Source of the DNA: Capnocytophaga cynodegmi DSM 19736
GTDB taxonomy: Bacteria; Bacteroidota; Bacteroidia; Flavobacteriales; Flavobacteriaceae
Assembly: GCF_000379185.1 (NCBI RefSeq)
Contig: NZ_KB900704.1
Location: 1-64,000 of the forward strand
Direction: 5' to 3'
DNA length: 64,000 bases
In this document: piece after piece, positions 26,287-36,637 of the stretch
How the letters are laid out: every line of letters starts with the position of its first letter
Numbering within the stretch: the stretch's first letter is position 1
Position numbers and translations under genes: made by a program
The notes under the pieces: generated by a model
Databases searched by the model: none
Seen by the model: the letters and a program-made list of their open reading frames with translations, nothing else
What the model was told of the DNA's origin: nothing

Positions 26287-27684
26287 ATGAGTTACAGAAT
26301 TGAAAAAGACACTATGGGCGAAGTGAAAGTTCCTGCCGATAAATATTGGGGGGCCCAAACTGAGCGTTCACGTAACAATTTTAAAATTGGAGCTCCTGCT
26401 TCAATGCCAATTGAAATCGTAAGAGGTTTCGCTTATTTGAAAAAAGCTGCTGCGTATGCCAACTGTGATTTGGGTGTACTTTCAACTGAAAAGAGAGATG
26501 CAATCGCACAGGTTTGTGATGAAATCTTGGCAGGAAAATTAGATGACCAATTTCCACTTGTAATTTGGCAAACGGGTTCAGGTACGCAATCAAATATGAA
26601 CGTTAATGAAGTAATTGCCAATCGTGCGCAAGTACTTGCTGGTGGAAAAATAGGTGAAGGAGAACCTGTTTTAAAAGCAAATGATGACGTAAATAAATCA
26701 CAATCTTCAAACGATACTTTCCCAACAGGAATGCATATTGCTTGTTATAAAATGGTGGTTGAAAAAACTATTCCAGGAGTAGAACAGCTTCGTAATACTT
26801 TAAAAGCGAAAGCAGAAGCCTTCAAAGATGTAGTAAAAATTGGACGCACTCACCTTATGGACGCCACGCCACTTACCTTAGGACAAGAAATTTCAGGATA
26901 TGCAGCTCAATTAGATTATGGACTCAAAGCCTTGAAAAATACATTGGCTCACCTTTCTGAATTAGCTTTAGGTGGAACTGCCGTAGGAACAGGACTTAAC
27001 ACTCCAAAAGGATACGACGTGAAAGTAGCTGAATACATTGCTAAATTCACTGGACATCCATTTGTTACAGCTCCTAATAAATTCGAAGCATTAGCCTCAC
27101 ACGATGCTATTGTGGAAGCACACGGAGCTCTAAAACAATTAGCAGTTTCATTGAACAAAATTGCAAATGATATTCGTATGTTAGCATCTGGTCCACGTTC
27201 AGGAATTGGAGAAATATTAATCCCTGAAAATGAACCAGGTAGTTCAATTATGCCAGGAAAAGTAAACCCTACACAATGTGAGGCACTTACAATGGTTGCT
27301 GCTCAAGTTATGGGTAATGACGTTGCTATTTCCGTTGGAGGAGCTCAAGGTCACTACGAGTTGAATGTCTTCAAACCTTTGATGGCATCAAACTTCTTGC
27401 GTTCAGCAGAATTATTAGGAGATGCTTGTGTGTCATTTGACGAACATTGTGCACAAGGAATTGAACCTAATCACAGACGTATCAAAGAGTTAGTCGATAA
27501 TTCTTTAATGTTGGTTACCGCTTTAAATACAAAAATAGGATATTACAAAGCTGCTGAAATTGCTCAAACAGCACACCGAAACGGAACTACTCTGAAAGAG
27601 GAAGCCGTTCGTTTGGGATACGTAACCCCTGAAGATTTCGATGCTTGGGTAAAACCAGAAGATATGGTTGGAAGTCTAAAATAA
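26287..27684 (+). CDS. fumC: class II fumarate hydratase
   Basis: 465 residues, full-length iron-independent fumarase. Interconverts fumarate and malate. The class signature [15 protein letters not shown] (about residue 318) is intact, with upstream [27 protein letters not shown] and the C-terminal [23 protein letters not shown]. Aspartase shares the fold, but the length and [10 protein letters not shown] pattern fit FumC. In this window it would supply fumarate alongside the Dcu/asparaginase block, though they are far apart. Confidence 0.96.
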   Translation: MSYRIEKDTMGEVKVPADKYWGAQTERSRNNFKIGAPASMPIEIVRGFAYLKKAAAYANCDLGVLSTEKRDAIAQVCDEILAGKLDDQFPLVIWQTGSGTQSNMNVNEVIANRAQVLAGGKIGEGEPVLKANDDVNKSQSSNDTFPTGMHIACYKMVVEKTIPGVEQLRNTLKAKAEAFKDVVKIGRTHLMDATPLTLGQEISGYAAQLDYGLKALKNTLAHLSELALGGTAVGTGLNTPKGYDVKVAEYIAKFTGHPFVTAPNKFEALASHDAIVEAHGALKQLAVSLNKIANDIRMLASGPRSGIGEILIPENEPGSSIMPGKVNPTQCEALTMVAAQVMGNDVAISVGGAQGHYELNVFKPLMASNFLRSAELLGDACVSFDEHCAQGIEPNHRRIKELVDNSLMLVTALNTKIGYYKAAEIAQTAHRNGTTLKEEAVRLGYVTPEDFDAWVKPEDMVGSLK

Positions 27685-27695
27685 TGATGTATAAT

Positions 27696-27728
27696 AAAAA
27701 AGGCTGTTTTAAAACAGCCTTTTTATTT
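27696..27728 (+). terminator. terminator after fumC
   Basis: Perfect stem aaaaaggctgtttt/aaaacagccttttt followed by T-rich DNA; it abuts the converging acyltransferase gene. Confidence 0.85.
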
Positions 27729-28454
27729 TTCTATCCTCGAAATGATTATTTTTTCTACTTCTGCAATTTGATTTTGAATATTTTCTACTTCAATTTTTAT
27801 TGGCTTATGAACATAGAAGCTGATTTTATTACCTATGCCTACAGGAAAAGAACCATATTTCAAAATCTTCCAAGAATTGTTTATTGTAATTGGTACAATA
27901 TAACCATCTGGCATATTTTTCATAATAGCCTCTAATCCCTTTGTTTTAAATTGTTTAGGCGTATTCCCTCTACTTCGAGTTCCTTCTGGGAAAATTAATC
28001 CCGAGTCTTTATTCTGTTGCAATGATTTTCCAAATTCTTCTAATTGAGGAATTGCATCTTGAGGTCTGCTACGATCAATCAGAACTGAACCATTATGTCG
28101 TAAATTGATGGTTATACTCGGCGTTCCATTTCCCAATTCTTTCTTTCCAACAAAACGAACACTATACTTTCTTAAATACCAAATAAGAGGAGGAATATCA
28201 TAGATACTTTGATGATTTGCTGCAAAAATCAGAGGAGTGTTTTTAGGAAGAGGAACCTCAAAACTAAACTTCACTCGATTACCCGTAATTAGTAATGATT
28301 TAATGATTAAGATATTCAAAAAATCAACTAAATTCTTATGCGTTTTTCTACCCAAGAAATGAATGGAAATCCACTGTAAAGGATGAAAAATCAATAACAA
28401 AGAACTCAAAACAACATAGTGAAGTATGCTCAGAGGGTATGCGAGTATTTTCAT
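27723..28454 (-). CDS. plsC: 1-acyl-sn-glycerol-3-phosphate acyltransferase
   Basis: 243 residues from the ATG at 28454 (MKILAYPLSILHYVVLSS). The open frame extends to 28523 but that part overlaps the preceding gene and reads poorly as protein. PlsC motifs are present: NHQSIYD (H-x4-D catalytic block), FVGKKELGNG, FPEGTRSRG, and VPITINN. Makes phosphatidic acid from lysophosphatidic acid at the inner membrane. It lies directly downstream of a bacilliredoxin gene. Confidence 0.9.
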   Translation of the reverse strand: MKILAYPLSILHYVVLSSLLLIFHPLQWISIHFLGRKTHKNLVDFLNILIIKSLLITGNRVKFSFEVPLPKNTPLIFAANHQSIYDIPPLIWYLRKYSVRFVGKKELGNGTPSITINLRHNGSVLIDRSRPQDAIPQLEEFGKSLQQNKDSGLIFPEGTRSRGNTPKQFKTKGLEAIMKNMPDGYIVPITINNSWKILKYGSFPVGIGNKISFYVHKPIKIEVENIQNQIAEVEKIIISRIEK

Positions 28455-28516
28455 TGCGATATTTCGTGTGATTAAAAATTTGCCAAAGTATGTGTACTTT
28501 GGCAAATTAAAATATT

Positions 28517-28927
28517 TTAGCAAAATTCGTCATAAGCCTGTTGAAGATTTTCAGCGATAGTTTCTGCGTATCTTCCTTCAATATGATGACGTTCAAGCAT
28601 ATGGACTAACTCTCCATCTTTAAAAAGAGCGATACTAGGAGAAGACGGCGGGAAAGGCAACATAAAACTTCTTGCTTCTTCAGCAGCCTCTCTATCCACA
28701 CCAGCAAATACTGTTGTTAAATAATCTGGTTTTTTTGCATTTTGAAGGCTCATCAGTACTGCAGGACGTGCATTTCTTGCTGCACAGCCACAAACAGAAT
28801 TCACAACAACTAGCGTTGTTCCCGATTTTTTTAATGCTTCTTGAACTTCTTCAATTGTTTTTAATTCTTGAAAACCAACCTCAGTTAGTTCCTCTATCAT
28901 AGGTTTTACCAAATCTGGTGGATACAT
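28517..28927 (-). CDS. BrxA/BrxB (YphP/YqiW) family bacilliredoxin
   Basis: 136 residues. Thioredoxin-like with the family active site CGC in VNSVCGCAARNARPAV, and the C-terminal FPPSSPSIALFKDGELVHMLERHHIEGR, typical of the DUF1094 family. In Bacillus these proteins remove bacillithiol from oxidised cysteines; many Bacteroidota carry the gene. It is the first gene of a two-gene unit with plsC. Confidence 0.93.
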   Translation of the reverse strand: MYPPDLVKPMIEELTEVGFQELKTIEEVQEALKKSGTTLVVVNSVCGCAARNARPAVLMSLQNAKKPDYLTTVFAGVDREAAEEARSFMLPFPPSSPSIALFKDGELVHMLERHHIEGRYAETIAENLQQAYDEFC

Positions 28928-28953
28928 AATATTTTGCGTTTTTAGTTAAGCCA

Positions 28954-28961
28954 CAAAGATA
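28954..28961 (-). promoter_or_regulatory. -7 box of bacilliredoxin-plsC
   Basis: TATCTTTG on the minus strand, 26 bases before the ATG. Confidence 0.55.
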
Positions 28962-29053
28962 GAAAAAATAATTTAATGAAAAGTAAAATTAGAACTAAAC
29001 CAATCTTTTTTGAAAGTTTACAAATATCATTTTTAGTGATAAGAGCCTGAAAA

Positions 29054-29084
29054 TTTGAATTTTCGAAAAAAAAATGTAACTTTG
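29054..29084 (+). promoter_or_regulatory. canonical promoter of the acyl-CoA hydrolase/transferase gene
   Basis: TTTG (29054-29057), a 19-base gap, and TAACTTTG (29077-29084), the same layout as the tRNA-Arg promoter. Confidence 0.7.
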
Positions 29085-29132
29085 AAACCTATTAAATGCA
29101 TTCTACAATAATAACTAAATTTTTGAGCATAT

Positions 29133-30413
29133 ATGGCTATATACACAACCGCAGAAGAAGCTCTAAAAGTAGTAAAGAGCAACGATTTTATATATATACA
29201 GGGAGGGGCTGCAGTTCCAACACATTTAGTAGAAAGCTTAGTTGTACGAGCTCCCGAGCTGAGAAATGTAACTATTGGACATATTCACGTTGAAGGAGAT
29301 GCTCCTTACGCCGATATTAAATATAAAGATAGTTTTTTCACAAATTCTTTTTTCCTATCGAAAAATGTCCGACACGTAATTTCGGCTGGAAATGGAACTT
29401 TCACGCCCGTTTTCCTAAGCGACGTGCCTTTGTTATTTGACAGAAAACACGTATCTGTTGATGTTGCATTAATTCAAGTTTCACCTCCAGACAAAAATGG
29501 ATGTTGCTCTATGGGTGTATCAGTAGAAGCCTGTAAAGCAGCAATGAGAAATGCAAAATACGTTATAGCACAAGTTAATAAGTATATGCCTCGTGTTTTT
29601 GGAGATGCAATGCTTCATATAAATGAAATTGATTATTTGGTAGAATATGATAAGCCTCTATTCTCCGTAAACGCGATTACAACCAATGAAACAGAAAATC
29701 AAATAGGAAAACACATTGCAGGATTAATCGAAGATGGTAGTACAATACAATTAGGAATAGGCAGCATTCCTGATGCGACCCTCTCACAGATGTTCCATTT
29801 AAAAAACTTAGGCGTTCATACAGAGTTACTTACTGATGGTGTTCTGAAATTAATTCAAAAAGGTGTTGTAAATGGTTCTCAAAAAGGAATAGACAAGGGT
29901 AAAATTGTTGCTTCTTTTATGATGGGGTCGCAAGAGTTTTACGACTTTGTTAATGATAATCCGTTTGTAGAACTCAGAGAGTGTTCCTACACAAATGAGG
30001 TGTCTGTCATACGGCAAAATCCAAAAATGATTTCCATCAACTCGGCTATTGAGGTTGATTTGACGGGACAGGTTTGTGCAGATTCCATTGGAACTCAAAT
30101 ATATTCAGGAGTTGGCGGTCAAGTAGATTTTGTAAGAGGGGCTTCATTAAGCGAAGGAGGAAAATCTATCATTGCTCTTCCTTCTGTAACTAAAAGAGGC
30201 GAAAGCAGAATTGTTCCTTTCTTAAAAAAGGGAGCAGGAGTTGTTACAACTCGTTCGCACGTACAATATGTCGTTACGGAATATGGTGTGGCTGAACTGC
30301 ATAGCAAAAATATTCATCAACGAATCAAATCAATGATTGAAATTGCCCACCCCGACCATAGAGAAAATTTGGAAAGACAATATTTTGAAGAATTTCATAA
30401 AAATAGAATTTAA
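29133..30413 (+). CDS. acetyl-CoA hydrolase/transferase family protein
   Basis: 426 residues, class I CoA-transferase of the Cat1/4-hydroxybutyrate CoA-transferase group. Visible family stretches are IYIQGGAAVPTHLVESL, VALIQVSPPDKNGCCSMG, the catalytic-glutamate region AITTNETENQIGKHIAGLI, TIQLGIGSIPDATL, and GVGGQVDFVRGASLSEGGKSIIALPS. It moves CoA between acetate and another acid or hydrolyses acyl-CoA; the true acceptor cannot be read from sequence. A small Cys-rich membrane protein follows. Confidence 0.9.
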   Translation: MAIYTTAEEALKVVKSNDFIYIQGGAAVPTHLVESLVVRAPELRNVTIGHIHVEGDAPYADIKYKDSFFTNSFFLSKNVRHVISAGNGTFTPVFLSDVPLLFDRKHVSVDVALIQVSPPDKNGCCSMGVSVEACKAAMRNAKYVIAQVNKYMPRVFGDAMLHINEIDYLVEYDKPLFSVNAITTNETENQIGKHIAGLIEDGSTIQLGIGSIPDATLSQMFHLKNLGVHTELLTDGVLKLIQKGVVNGSQKGIDKGKIVASFMMGSQEFYDFVNDNPFVELRECSYTNEVSVIRQNPKMISINSAIEVDLTGQVCADSIGTQIYSGVGGQVDFVRGASLSEGGKSIIALPSVTKRGESRIVPFLKKGAGVVTTRSHVQYVVTEYGVAELHSKNIHQRIKSMIEIAHPDHRENLERQYFEEFHKNRI

Positions 30414-30438
30414 TTTTTTAATAAAACCAAGCTAAAAA

Positions 30439-30570
30439 ATGGGGATACAAAAGATTATAGCATACATTTTGGTTTTGATTGCTGTTTCTTTTTTAATTAA
30501 AAAGTTTTTTCTAAAAAATAACAAGAAAAAAACCTGCGGAAAGGACGATAACCAATGTAAATGCGGATAA
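30439..30570 (+). CDS. FeoB-associated Cys-rich membrane protein-like
   Basis: 43 residues, too short for ordinary ORF limits: MGIQKIIAYILVLIAVSFLI membrane helix, a lysine-rich linker (KKFFLKNNKKK), and a cysteine tail with TCGKDDNQCKCG. This layout (one helix, basic linker, Cys cluster at the end) is that of the FeoB-associated family often found after ferrous iron transporters. No feoB is in the window. It starts 25 bases after the CoA-transferase stop and is followed by a strong terminator, so it is real and co-transcribed. Confidence 0.75.
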   Translation: MGIQKIIAYILVLIAVSFLIKKFFLKNNKKKTCGKDDNQCKCG

Positions 30571-30573
30571 AAT

Positions 30574-30612
30574 AAAAAAAGAGTATTGTTATCGCAATAC
30601 TCTTTTTTTATT
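30574..30612. terminator. bidirectional terminator
   Basis: Perfect stem aaaaaagagtattg/caatactctttttt between two converging units (Cys-rich protein and metG). Confidence 0.9.
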
Positions 30613-30643
30613 TTATTAACCTGACAAATATTCAGTATAAAAT

Positions 30644-32707
30644 CTATTTTACAACCATTCCGTTGGCAATACTCTCATTATCAGGATTCAAGAAAACAAA
30701 TTTCCCTTCTGAATTTTCAGTCATCAGAATCATTCCGTGACTTTCAACACCTCTCAATTTTCGTGGAGCAAGATTCGCCAGTACAGTAACTTGCTTTCCT
30801 ACAATATCTTGCGGATTAAAACTTTCTGCAATTCCTGAAACTATGGTTCGAACATCGATTCCTGTATCCACTTTTAAGATAAGCAATTTATCCGCTTTTG
30901 GCATTTTTTCGGCTTCCAGAATAGTTCCAATACGAATATCCATTTTCGTAAAATCATCATACGAAATTAGTTCTTTTTGTGGCTCTACCGACATTTTTTC
31001 TTCTTTTTTATTCTGAATTTTAGTATTTTCCAATCGTTCTAATTGTTTTTCGATAGCTTCATCTTCTATTTTTTGAAAAAGAAGCTCTGATTTACCTATA
31101 ATATGCCCTATTGGAAGAATTTCATAACTTTTTTCTATATCATCCCATAGCTTTTTGACTTTTAAATCATCGAAATGAAGCATTTTCTTTAATTTTTCAG
31201 AAGTAAAAGGTAAAAAAGGTTCACTAAATATGGCTAGTGCTGCTGAAATTTGCAAAGCTACATACATTTGTGTTTTTACTCGTTCAGGATTTTCTTTGAC
31301 AATTTTCCAAGGCTCTTCATCAGCCAAATATTTATTACCCAAACGGGCCAAATTCATCAATTCTTGTGAAGCTTCACGGAATCGGTAACGCTCTATTGAA
31401 TTGGAAATCAGTTCAGGAAAAGTTTTCATTTGAGCCAAAGTTTGCAAATCTGTTTCTGTAAACTCATTAGGCTCTGGAATAACACCATTGTAATATTTAT
31501 GAGTCAGAACCATTACCCGATTGATAAAATTTCCGAAAATGGCTACCAATTCGTTGTTATTTCGAGCTTGAAAATCTTTCCAAGTAAAATCATTGTCTTT
31601 GGTTTCAGGAGCATTCGCTGTCAGAACGTAACGCAATACATCTTGCTGATTTGGAAAATCTTGCAAATATTCGTGCAACCAAACTGCCCAATTTTTAGAG
31701 GTTGAAAGTTTATTCCCTTCCAAATTTAAAAATTCATTAGCAGGAACATTATCTGGCAAGATATAACTTCCTTCGGCTTTAAGCATCGATGGAAATATAA
31801 TGCAATGAAATACAATATTATCCTTTCCTATAAAGTGTACCAATTTGGTATCTTTATCCTTCCAATATGGCTTCCAATCCTTGCCTTCACGCTCCGCCCA
31901 TTCAATAGTTGACGAAATATAACCAATGGGGGCGTCGAACCAAACATAAAGTACTTTACCTTCAGCACCTTCCACAGGAACAGGAATTCCCCAATCTAAG
32001 TCGCGTGTAACGGCACGAGGTTTCAACTCATCATCAAGCCACGATTTTACCTGTCCATAAACATTTGGTTTCCAATCTTTTTTATGTCCTTCTAAAATCC
32101 ATTCTTCGATAAATTTTTGATAACGATTCAAAGGCAAAAACCAATGTTTAGTTTCTTTAAGTGTAGGTTTGGTTCCTGTGATAGTTGATTTTGGATTTAT
32201 TAAGTCAGTAGCATTCAATGAAGTACCACATTTTTCACATTGGTCACCATAAGCCTCTGGATTGGAACATTTTGGACAAGTTCCCGTAACAAATCGGTCT
32301 GCTAAAAACTGCTGAGCCTGTTCATCATATAATTGTTCAGAAACTTCCTCGATAAAATCACCTTGCTCGTACAATTTTCGGAAGAAATCAGAAGCTGTTT
32401 TATGGTGAACAGAAAGTGAAGTTCTCGAATAATTATCAAACGAAATCCCAAAATCTTCAAATGATTTTTTAATGATTTGATGATATTTATCAATAATCTC
32501 CTGTGGTGTAACTCCTTCTTTTTTAGCCTTTATGGAAATAGCAACACCGTGTTCATCGCTTCCACAGATAAAAGCTACATCGTTGTTTTTCAATCGTTGA
32601 TAACGAGCATAAATATCCGATGGCACGTAAACTCCTGCTAAATGACCAATATGTATGGGTCCGTTAGTATATGGCAAAGCTGCCGTAATGGTATATCTTT
32701 TTGACAT
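30644..32707 (-). CDS. metG: methionyl-tRNA synthetase
   Basis: 687 residues, the long form. HIGH motif PIHIGHLAG (about residue 17), zinc knuckle CPKCSN...CEKCG (about 145-165), and the KMSKS-equivalent KLSTSKN (about 335). The C-terminal Trbp111-like tRNA-binding domain (about 580-687, [30 protein letters not shown]) is fused, as is usual for dimeric enzymes. Charges tRNA-Met and initiator tRNA. Monocistronic with its own promoter at 32730. Confidence 0.97.
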   Translation of the reverse strand: MSKRYTITAALPYTNGPIHIGHLAGVYVPSDIYARYQRLKNNDVAFICGSDEHGVAISIKAKKEGVTPQEIIDKYHQIIKKSFEDFGISFDNYSRTSLSVHHKTASDFFRKLYEQGDFIEEVSEQLYDEQAQQFLADRFVTGTCPKCSNPEAYGDQCEKCGTSLNATDLINPKSTITGTKPTLKETKHWFLPLNRYQKFIEEWILEGHKKDWKPNVYGQVKSWLDDELKPRAVTRDLDWGIPVPVEGAEGKVLYVWFDAPIGYISSTIEWAEREGKDWKPYWKDKDTKLVHFIGKDNIVFHCIIFPSMLKAEGSYILPDNVPANEFLNLEGNKLSTSKNWAVWLHEYLQDFPNQQDVLRYVLTANAPETKDNDFTWKDFQARNNNELVAIFGNFINRVMVLTHKYYNGVIPEPNEFTETDLQTLAQMKTFPELISNSIERYRFREASQELMNLARLGNKYLADEEPWKIVKENPERVKTQMYVALQISAALAIFSEPFLPFTSEKLKKMLHFDDLKVKKLWDDIEKSYEILPIGHIIGKSELLFQKIEDEAIEKQLERLENTKIQNKKEEKMSVEPQKELISYDDFTKMDIRIGTILEAEKMPKADKLLILKVDTGIDVRTIVSGIAESFNPQDIVGKQVTVLANLAPRKLRGVESHGMILMTENSEGKFVFLNPDNESIANGMVVK

Positions 32708-33119
32708 TTTATGAAAAATAAATGAGTCGCAAAGATAAGGTCTTCTTAGGAAAATTAAAAATTATAAAAGTTGTTTTCCTTTTTAAAAAATCAACAATTT
32801 TGTAATCAATACTCTTTTTGATTGAATAATCTCTTCAATAAAAAAACTTAAAATTCTAATAAACAACAACATAACAATCATAAAACATACTTTTTTAATA
32901 TAACTCAGTTAAAGTGATACGGAGAAACGTTTACGAATTCTTCTTATCACAAACAATTATATAGATTGACAGACATTGTTTGGCATAAATATTGTGACTT
33001 AAAATGTGAGAAGTTTATGGTTAAGAATTTCTCAATTGTGTCATTCTCAAATTTTATAAAAGAGTGAATGCATCTTGAAAAATTAAATTTGAATTTTTAG
33101 AATTAAAAAATTATTAGCT
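32708..33119. other. 412-base AT-rich intergenic region
   Basis: Between divergent metG and the Tyr-rich lipoprotein gene. It holds the metG -7 box (TATCTTTG, minus strand, 32730-32737). The remaining ~380 bases contain no ORF, tRNA or clear hairpin, so the lipoprotein gene probably has a long untranslated leader or an unusual promoter. Confidence 0.5.
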
Positions 33120-34151
33120 ATGAAAACGAATAACAAACTCCAACGAAATCTGGCAAAATTTTTGGGAATATTTGCCTTGACCGCTTTACTTACTTCTTGT
33201 GGTTCGTATTACGTTTATTATAATGACGGAATTTATGGAGAATTGCCTCCTGAACGTGTTACTATAGTTGAACGTTATGACAATTATCCTTCAAGAAATA
33301 CTTCCGTTCCGCAAAGTAAATACAGAGACTATTTCAGAGAAAAAGCACTACAATATAGTGACACGCAAGAGAGTTTTACTCACTTTACTGATGTAGATTC
33401 TTACACTTCTGACTTTTACACAAATCCTGAAAGAAAGGCTTATGCTGGTTGGGGTAACAACCCTACTCAAGTAACTGTAAATGTTTACGATAACAATTGG
33501 GGATATCCATATCACAGGTATAATTCATATTGGGGTTATGGAGCTTGGTATCCTTATGACAACTATTATTATGGTTATTATCCTTACCATAGAAATCACT
33601 TTAACTGGGGGTTTTCAATAGGTTGGGGAAATTACTACAATCCTTACTGGAATTGGTATGACCGTTATGGATATTATGACAGAGGTTATTATCCTTATTA
33701 TGGATATGGATATTATCCTTACTATGGCTATGGTAGAAGATATTATTCCAGAGATTATTACTATTCTCCCAACAATTCATACAATCGTGGTTACAACAAT
33801 CAATACTATGACAGAAGGGGTCGTGCAATAGTGAGAGATAATTCAAGAAGGGGTGACGCAAATCGTTACTACAACTATGAAAATTCAAGAAATTCACAAG
33901 GATATTATAACCGTGAAACAGCTCCTTCAGGAAGATATGAAAATCGTTCAGGAAATTATAATAATCGCAATAATAACTATAATAATTCAAGAAACGACCT
34001 ACCTACACGCGGATATGAAAACCGAAATTATAACAACTCTTCAAGAAGTTACGAAAACAGCTCCTCAAGAGGGTATAATAATTCAGGAAGCAGCGGAAAT
34101 TCGGGAAGTTCAGGAAGCGGAGGAAGCCATCGAAGCTCTAACCGCAGATAA
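33120..34151 (+). CDS. Tyr/Asn/Gly-rich lipoprotein
   Basis: 343 residues. Lipoprotein signal with lipid-bearing Cys at residue 27 (ALLTSCGSY). Residues about 125-230 are extraordinarily rich in Tyr, Gly, Pro and Trp with imperfect repeats of the type YYPYYGYG. Residues 230-343 are rich in Asn, Arg, Ser and Tyr, ending in a Gly/Ser stretch. Such proteins occur next to OmpP1/FadL-type porins in Flavobacteriaceae and are often misnamed in annotations. The composition suggests a surface or matrix-forming, aggregation-prone protein. It is followed 34 bases later by the OmpP1 gene. Confidence 0.8.
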   Translation: MKTNNKLQRNLAKFLGIFALTALLTSCGSYYVYYNDGIYGELPPERVTIVERYDNYPSRNTSVPQSKYRDYFREKALQYSDTQESFTHFTDVDSYTSDFYTNPERKAYAGWGNNPTQVTVNVYDNNWGYPYHRYNSYWGYGAWYPYDNYYYGYYPYHRNHFNWGFSIGWGNYYNPYWNWYDRYGYYDRGYYPYYGYGYYPYYGYGRRYYSRDYYYSPNNSYNRGYNNQYYDRRGRAIVRDNSRRGDANRYYNYENSRNSQGYYNRETAPSGRYENRSGNYNNRNNNYNNSRNDLPTRGYENRNYNNSSRSYENSSSRGYNNSGSSGNSGSSGSGGSHRSSNRR

Positions 34152-34185
34152 TTAAAATATCTATATAAATAATTGTTGAAAAAAT

Positions 34186-35748
34186 ATGAATAAGTTAATA
34201 TACTCATTGATTTTAGGTACTCTGTTAACAACAGGAGTTCAGGCACAAAATTACACTGATGCTTTACGTTATTCTACCGAAGATTTAAATGGTAGTGCTC
34301 GTTTTAAGGGAATGAGTGGTGCTTTCGGAGCTTTGGGAGGTGATATGTCTGCAATGAACATAAACCCAGCAGGGAGTGCTATTTTTTCAGGTACGGAATT
34401 TTCTTTCTCTGTGAGAGATGACAGACATAAAAAAAATGTTTCGTTTTTAAATCAAGAAACAGTGAACAAAGATTCTGATTTTGATTTGAACCAGTTTGGA
34501 ATTGCTTTTGTTATACCTAATGTTTCAGATAATTGGAAGAAAATAAGTTTTGGATTTAATTTTCAGCAAACTAAAAATCTTGGCAATTCAGGATTCACAT
34601 ACTTCGGAAATAACAATATTGGTATAGATGATTATTTCCGTCACTTTGCACAGAATGGAAATGTTAATGGAAGTGGTTTTCCTTTATCTACATTCGCTGA
34701 CGGAAACCTTCCGATTGTTAATCAAAATGCCATTGGAGAGTTTTACTTAGGATTGAATGATTGGAACGCAAGACGTGCCTATCTTGGGATAAAAACTGAA
34801 TTAGTAATCCCTGAGTCGCCCAATGCCTCGGAGACAAATTACATAGCAAATGCTGACAGAACTTTGCGACGACAAAAATATGAAGTGATTCAAGATGGAC
34901 AAATCAATAAATATAACTTCAATTTTGCCTCACAATTCGGGAATAATATTTATTTAGGTGTAAACCTCAATTCACATCCAGTTAATTCTAACTCTCTATA
35001 TAGTTTGCGTGATGACAATTTTGAGAATAGTTCACTGGTAAGATATGCTAATCATCAAGTGAGAGTCAATACCACTGGAAACGGATTTTCTTTTCAGTTA
35101 GGAGGTATTGCGAAGATTGGTAATCAGGTTCGTTTGGGATTAAGTTATCAGTCCCCAACGTGGTACAAACTTGAAGAACAATCACGAGAGGTTTTGTATT
35201 CAACAATTTTCAATAAACAAACAAATAGAAATGAAGATAAAGATGTTGACTTACTAAATCAATATGGTGACGAGATTTGGTTCGAACGAAACTATAAATT
35301 CCGAACACCAAGTTCTTGGGTTGGAAGTGTTGCTTATGTTTTTGGTAAAAAAGGTCTAATTAGCTTTGACTACATATACAAGGACTACGAAAATATTTAT
35401 TTTACTAGTGATAATTTGAAAGGTGAAAATACCATTATTCAAAACACATTGAGTGGTACTTCTTCGATACGTGTAGGTGGAGAATATCGTATAAACGCAC
35501 TGAGTTTACGGGCTGGTATGCGTTATGAACAAAGTCCCTACAAAGGAAGTTCTAAATACATTGGAGACCTTAATGGATATTCTTTCGGAGCGGGTTATTC
35601 TTTTGGAAGTATACGCTTAGATGTATCTTACGATATTGCTAAACAAGATAATATGTTCCAAATGTATGAATCTGTTTTAACGACTCCCGCAAAAATTTCA
35701 TCTACAAGAAGTAATTTGTTGTTTACTTTATCAGCGAAATTATTCTGA
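34186..35748 (+). CDS. OmpP1/FadL/TodX family outer-membrane transport protein
   Basis: 520 residues with a signal peptide (LIYSLILGTLLTTGVQAQ). The start of the mature protein, YTDALRYSTEDLNGSARFKGMSGAFGALGGDMSAMNINPAGSA, is the conserved hatch-like N-terminus of the family (NPAG motif). The C-terminal barrel strands end in FTLSAKLF with a terminal Phe. It would import hydrophobic compounds such as fatty acids through the outer membrane; some annotations call relatives hemin receptors, without basis in this sequence. Probably co-transcribed with the Tyr-rich lipoprotein gene. Confidence 0.9.
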   Translation: MNKLIYSLILGTLLTTGVQAQNYTDALRYSTEDLNGSARFKGMSGAFGALGGDMSAMNINPAGSAIFSGTEFSFSVRDDRHKKNVSFLNQETVNKDSDFDLNQFGIAFVIPNVSDNWKKISFGFNFQQTKNLGNSGFTYFGNNNIGIDDYFRHFAQNGNVNGSGFPLSTFADGNLPIVNQNAIGEFYLGLNDWNARRAYLGIKTELVIPESPNASETNYIANADRTLRRQKYEVIQDGQINKYNFNFASQFGNNIYLGVNLNSHPVNSNSLYSLRDDNFENSSLVRYANHQVRVNTTGNGFSFQLGGIAKIGNQVRLGLSYQSPTWYKLEEQSREVLYSTIFNKQTNRNEDKDVDLLNQYGDEIWFERNYKFRTPSSWVGSVAYVFGKKGLISFDYIYKDYENIYFTSDNLKGENTIIQNTLSGTSSIRVGGEYRINALSLRAGMRYEQSPYKGSSKYIGDLNGYSFGAGYSFGSIRLDVSYDIAKQDNMFQMYESVLTTPAKISSTRSNLLFTLSAKLF

Positions 35749-35776
35749 CAAATTCTATCTACTAACCTGTACAATT

Positions 35777-35810
35777 TAGGCTATCCGCTTTAGGGTAGCC
35801 TATTTTTTTA
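35777..35810 (+). terminator. terminator after OmpP1 gene
   Basis: Stem taggctatcc/gggtagccta with a short loop and T7. Confidence 0.85.
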
Positions 35811-35831
35811 GATTTTTATAAAATAATCCGC

Positions 35832-35839
35832 TATATTTG
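35832..35839 (+). promoter_or_regulatory. -7 box of alpha/beta hydrolase
   Basis: TATATTTG. It overlaps the longest possible reading frame and thereby supports the ATG at 35873 as the true start. Confidence 0.6.
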
Positions 35840-35872
35840 CAACAATTCTTCTTAACTAAAATTTTTATTCTA

Positions 35873-36637
35873 ATGAAATACAATTCTTTCTACAAAAAGA
35901 TAGGAAAAGGGAAAACAATAGTTCTATTACACGGATTTTTAGAAAGTTGCGAGGTATGGAATGACGTAGCTCAAGAACTCAAAAAAGATTGCCTATGCAT
36001 TATTCCTGACCTTCTCGGACACGGAAAAACTCCCGTAATTTCAAAAATTCATACAATGGAAATGATGGCGGAACACATCAATTCCATTCTCGAAACTGAA
36101 GAAATTGAGGAATGCATCTTGGTTGGGCATTCAATGGGAGGGTATGTAAGTTTGGCTTTTGCAGAAAAATATCCGCAGAAAGTAAAGGGGATTATATTAA
36201 TGAATTCAACTCCCCTACCCGATTCTGACGAAAAAAAAGCCAATCGGGAACGAGTTGCCAATGCAGTTGATAACGACAAAACGTTTTTTATTCGTAATTC
36301 TGTAACTAACTTATTTAGTGAAGAAAATAAAATATTGATGAAAGAAAAAATTGAAGATGTTATCAAAATTGCCGCTCAAACTCCTAATGAAGGTATCAAA
36401 GCAGCCTCTTTAGGAATGAAAGAAAGACCCGACAGAACCTTCATTCTGAAGTCATTATCAGTTCCAAAACACTTCATTCTTGGCAAAAAAGATGCATTAA
36501 TCCCTTACGAAGAATTAGCTACTTTAGCAAAAGAAATCGGAGCGACATATTCTTTGCTTGAAGGAGGACATATGTCATACATCGAAAATAAAACAGAAAC
36601 TATAGCTATCTTAAAGAATTTTTTTGATGAAATTTAA
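35873..36637 (+). CDS. alpha/beta hydrolase
   Basis: 254 residues from the ATG at 35873. Alpha/beta-hydrolase fold with oxyanion region LLHGFLESCEVW, nucleophile elbow GHSMGG (catalytic Ser about 94), and the catalytic His in LEGGHMSYIE near the end. The acid is likely in FILGKKDALIPYE. Resembles the small cytosolic esterases of the YbfF/BioH type; the substrate is unknown. The stop overlaps the start region of the downstream cyclophilin gene, so the two are co-transcribed. Confidence 0.88.
   Translation: MKYNSFYKKIGKGKTIVLLHGFLESCEVWNDVAQELKKDCLCIIPDLLGHGKTPVISKIHTMEMMAEHINSILETEEIEECILVGHSMGGYVSLAFAEKYPQKVKGIILMNSTPLPDSDEKKANRERVANAVDNDKTFFIRNSVTNLFSEENKILMKEKIEDVIKIAAQTPNEGIKAASLGMKERPDRTFILKSLSVPKHFILGKKDALIPYEELATLAKEIGATYSLLEGGHMSYIENKTETIAILKNFFDEI

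Noticed and set aside
33601-33990. 129-residue minus-strand frame rich in Tyr, Asn and His
   Set aside because: Antisense shadow of the low-complexity Tyr-rich lipoprotein gene.
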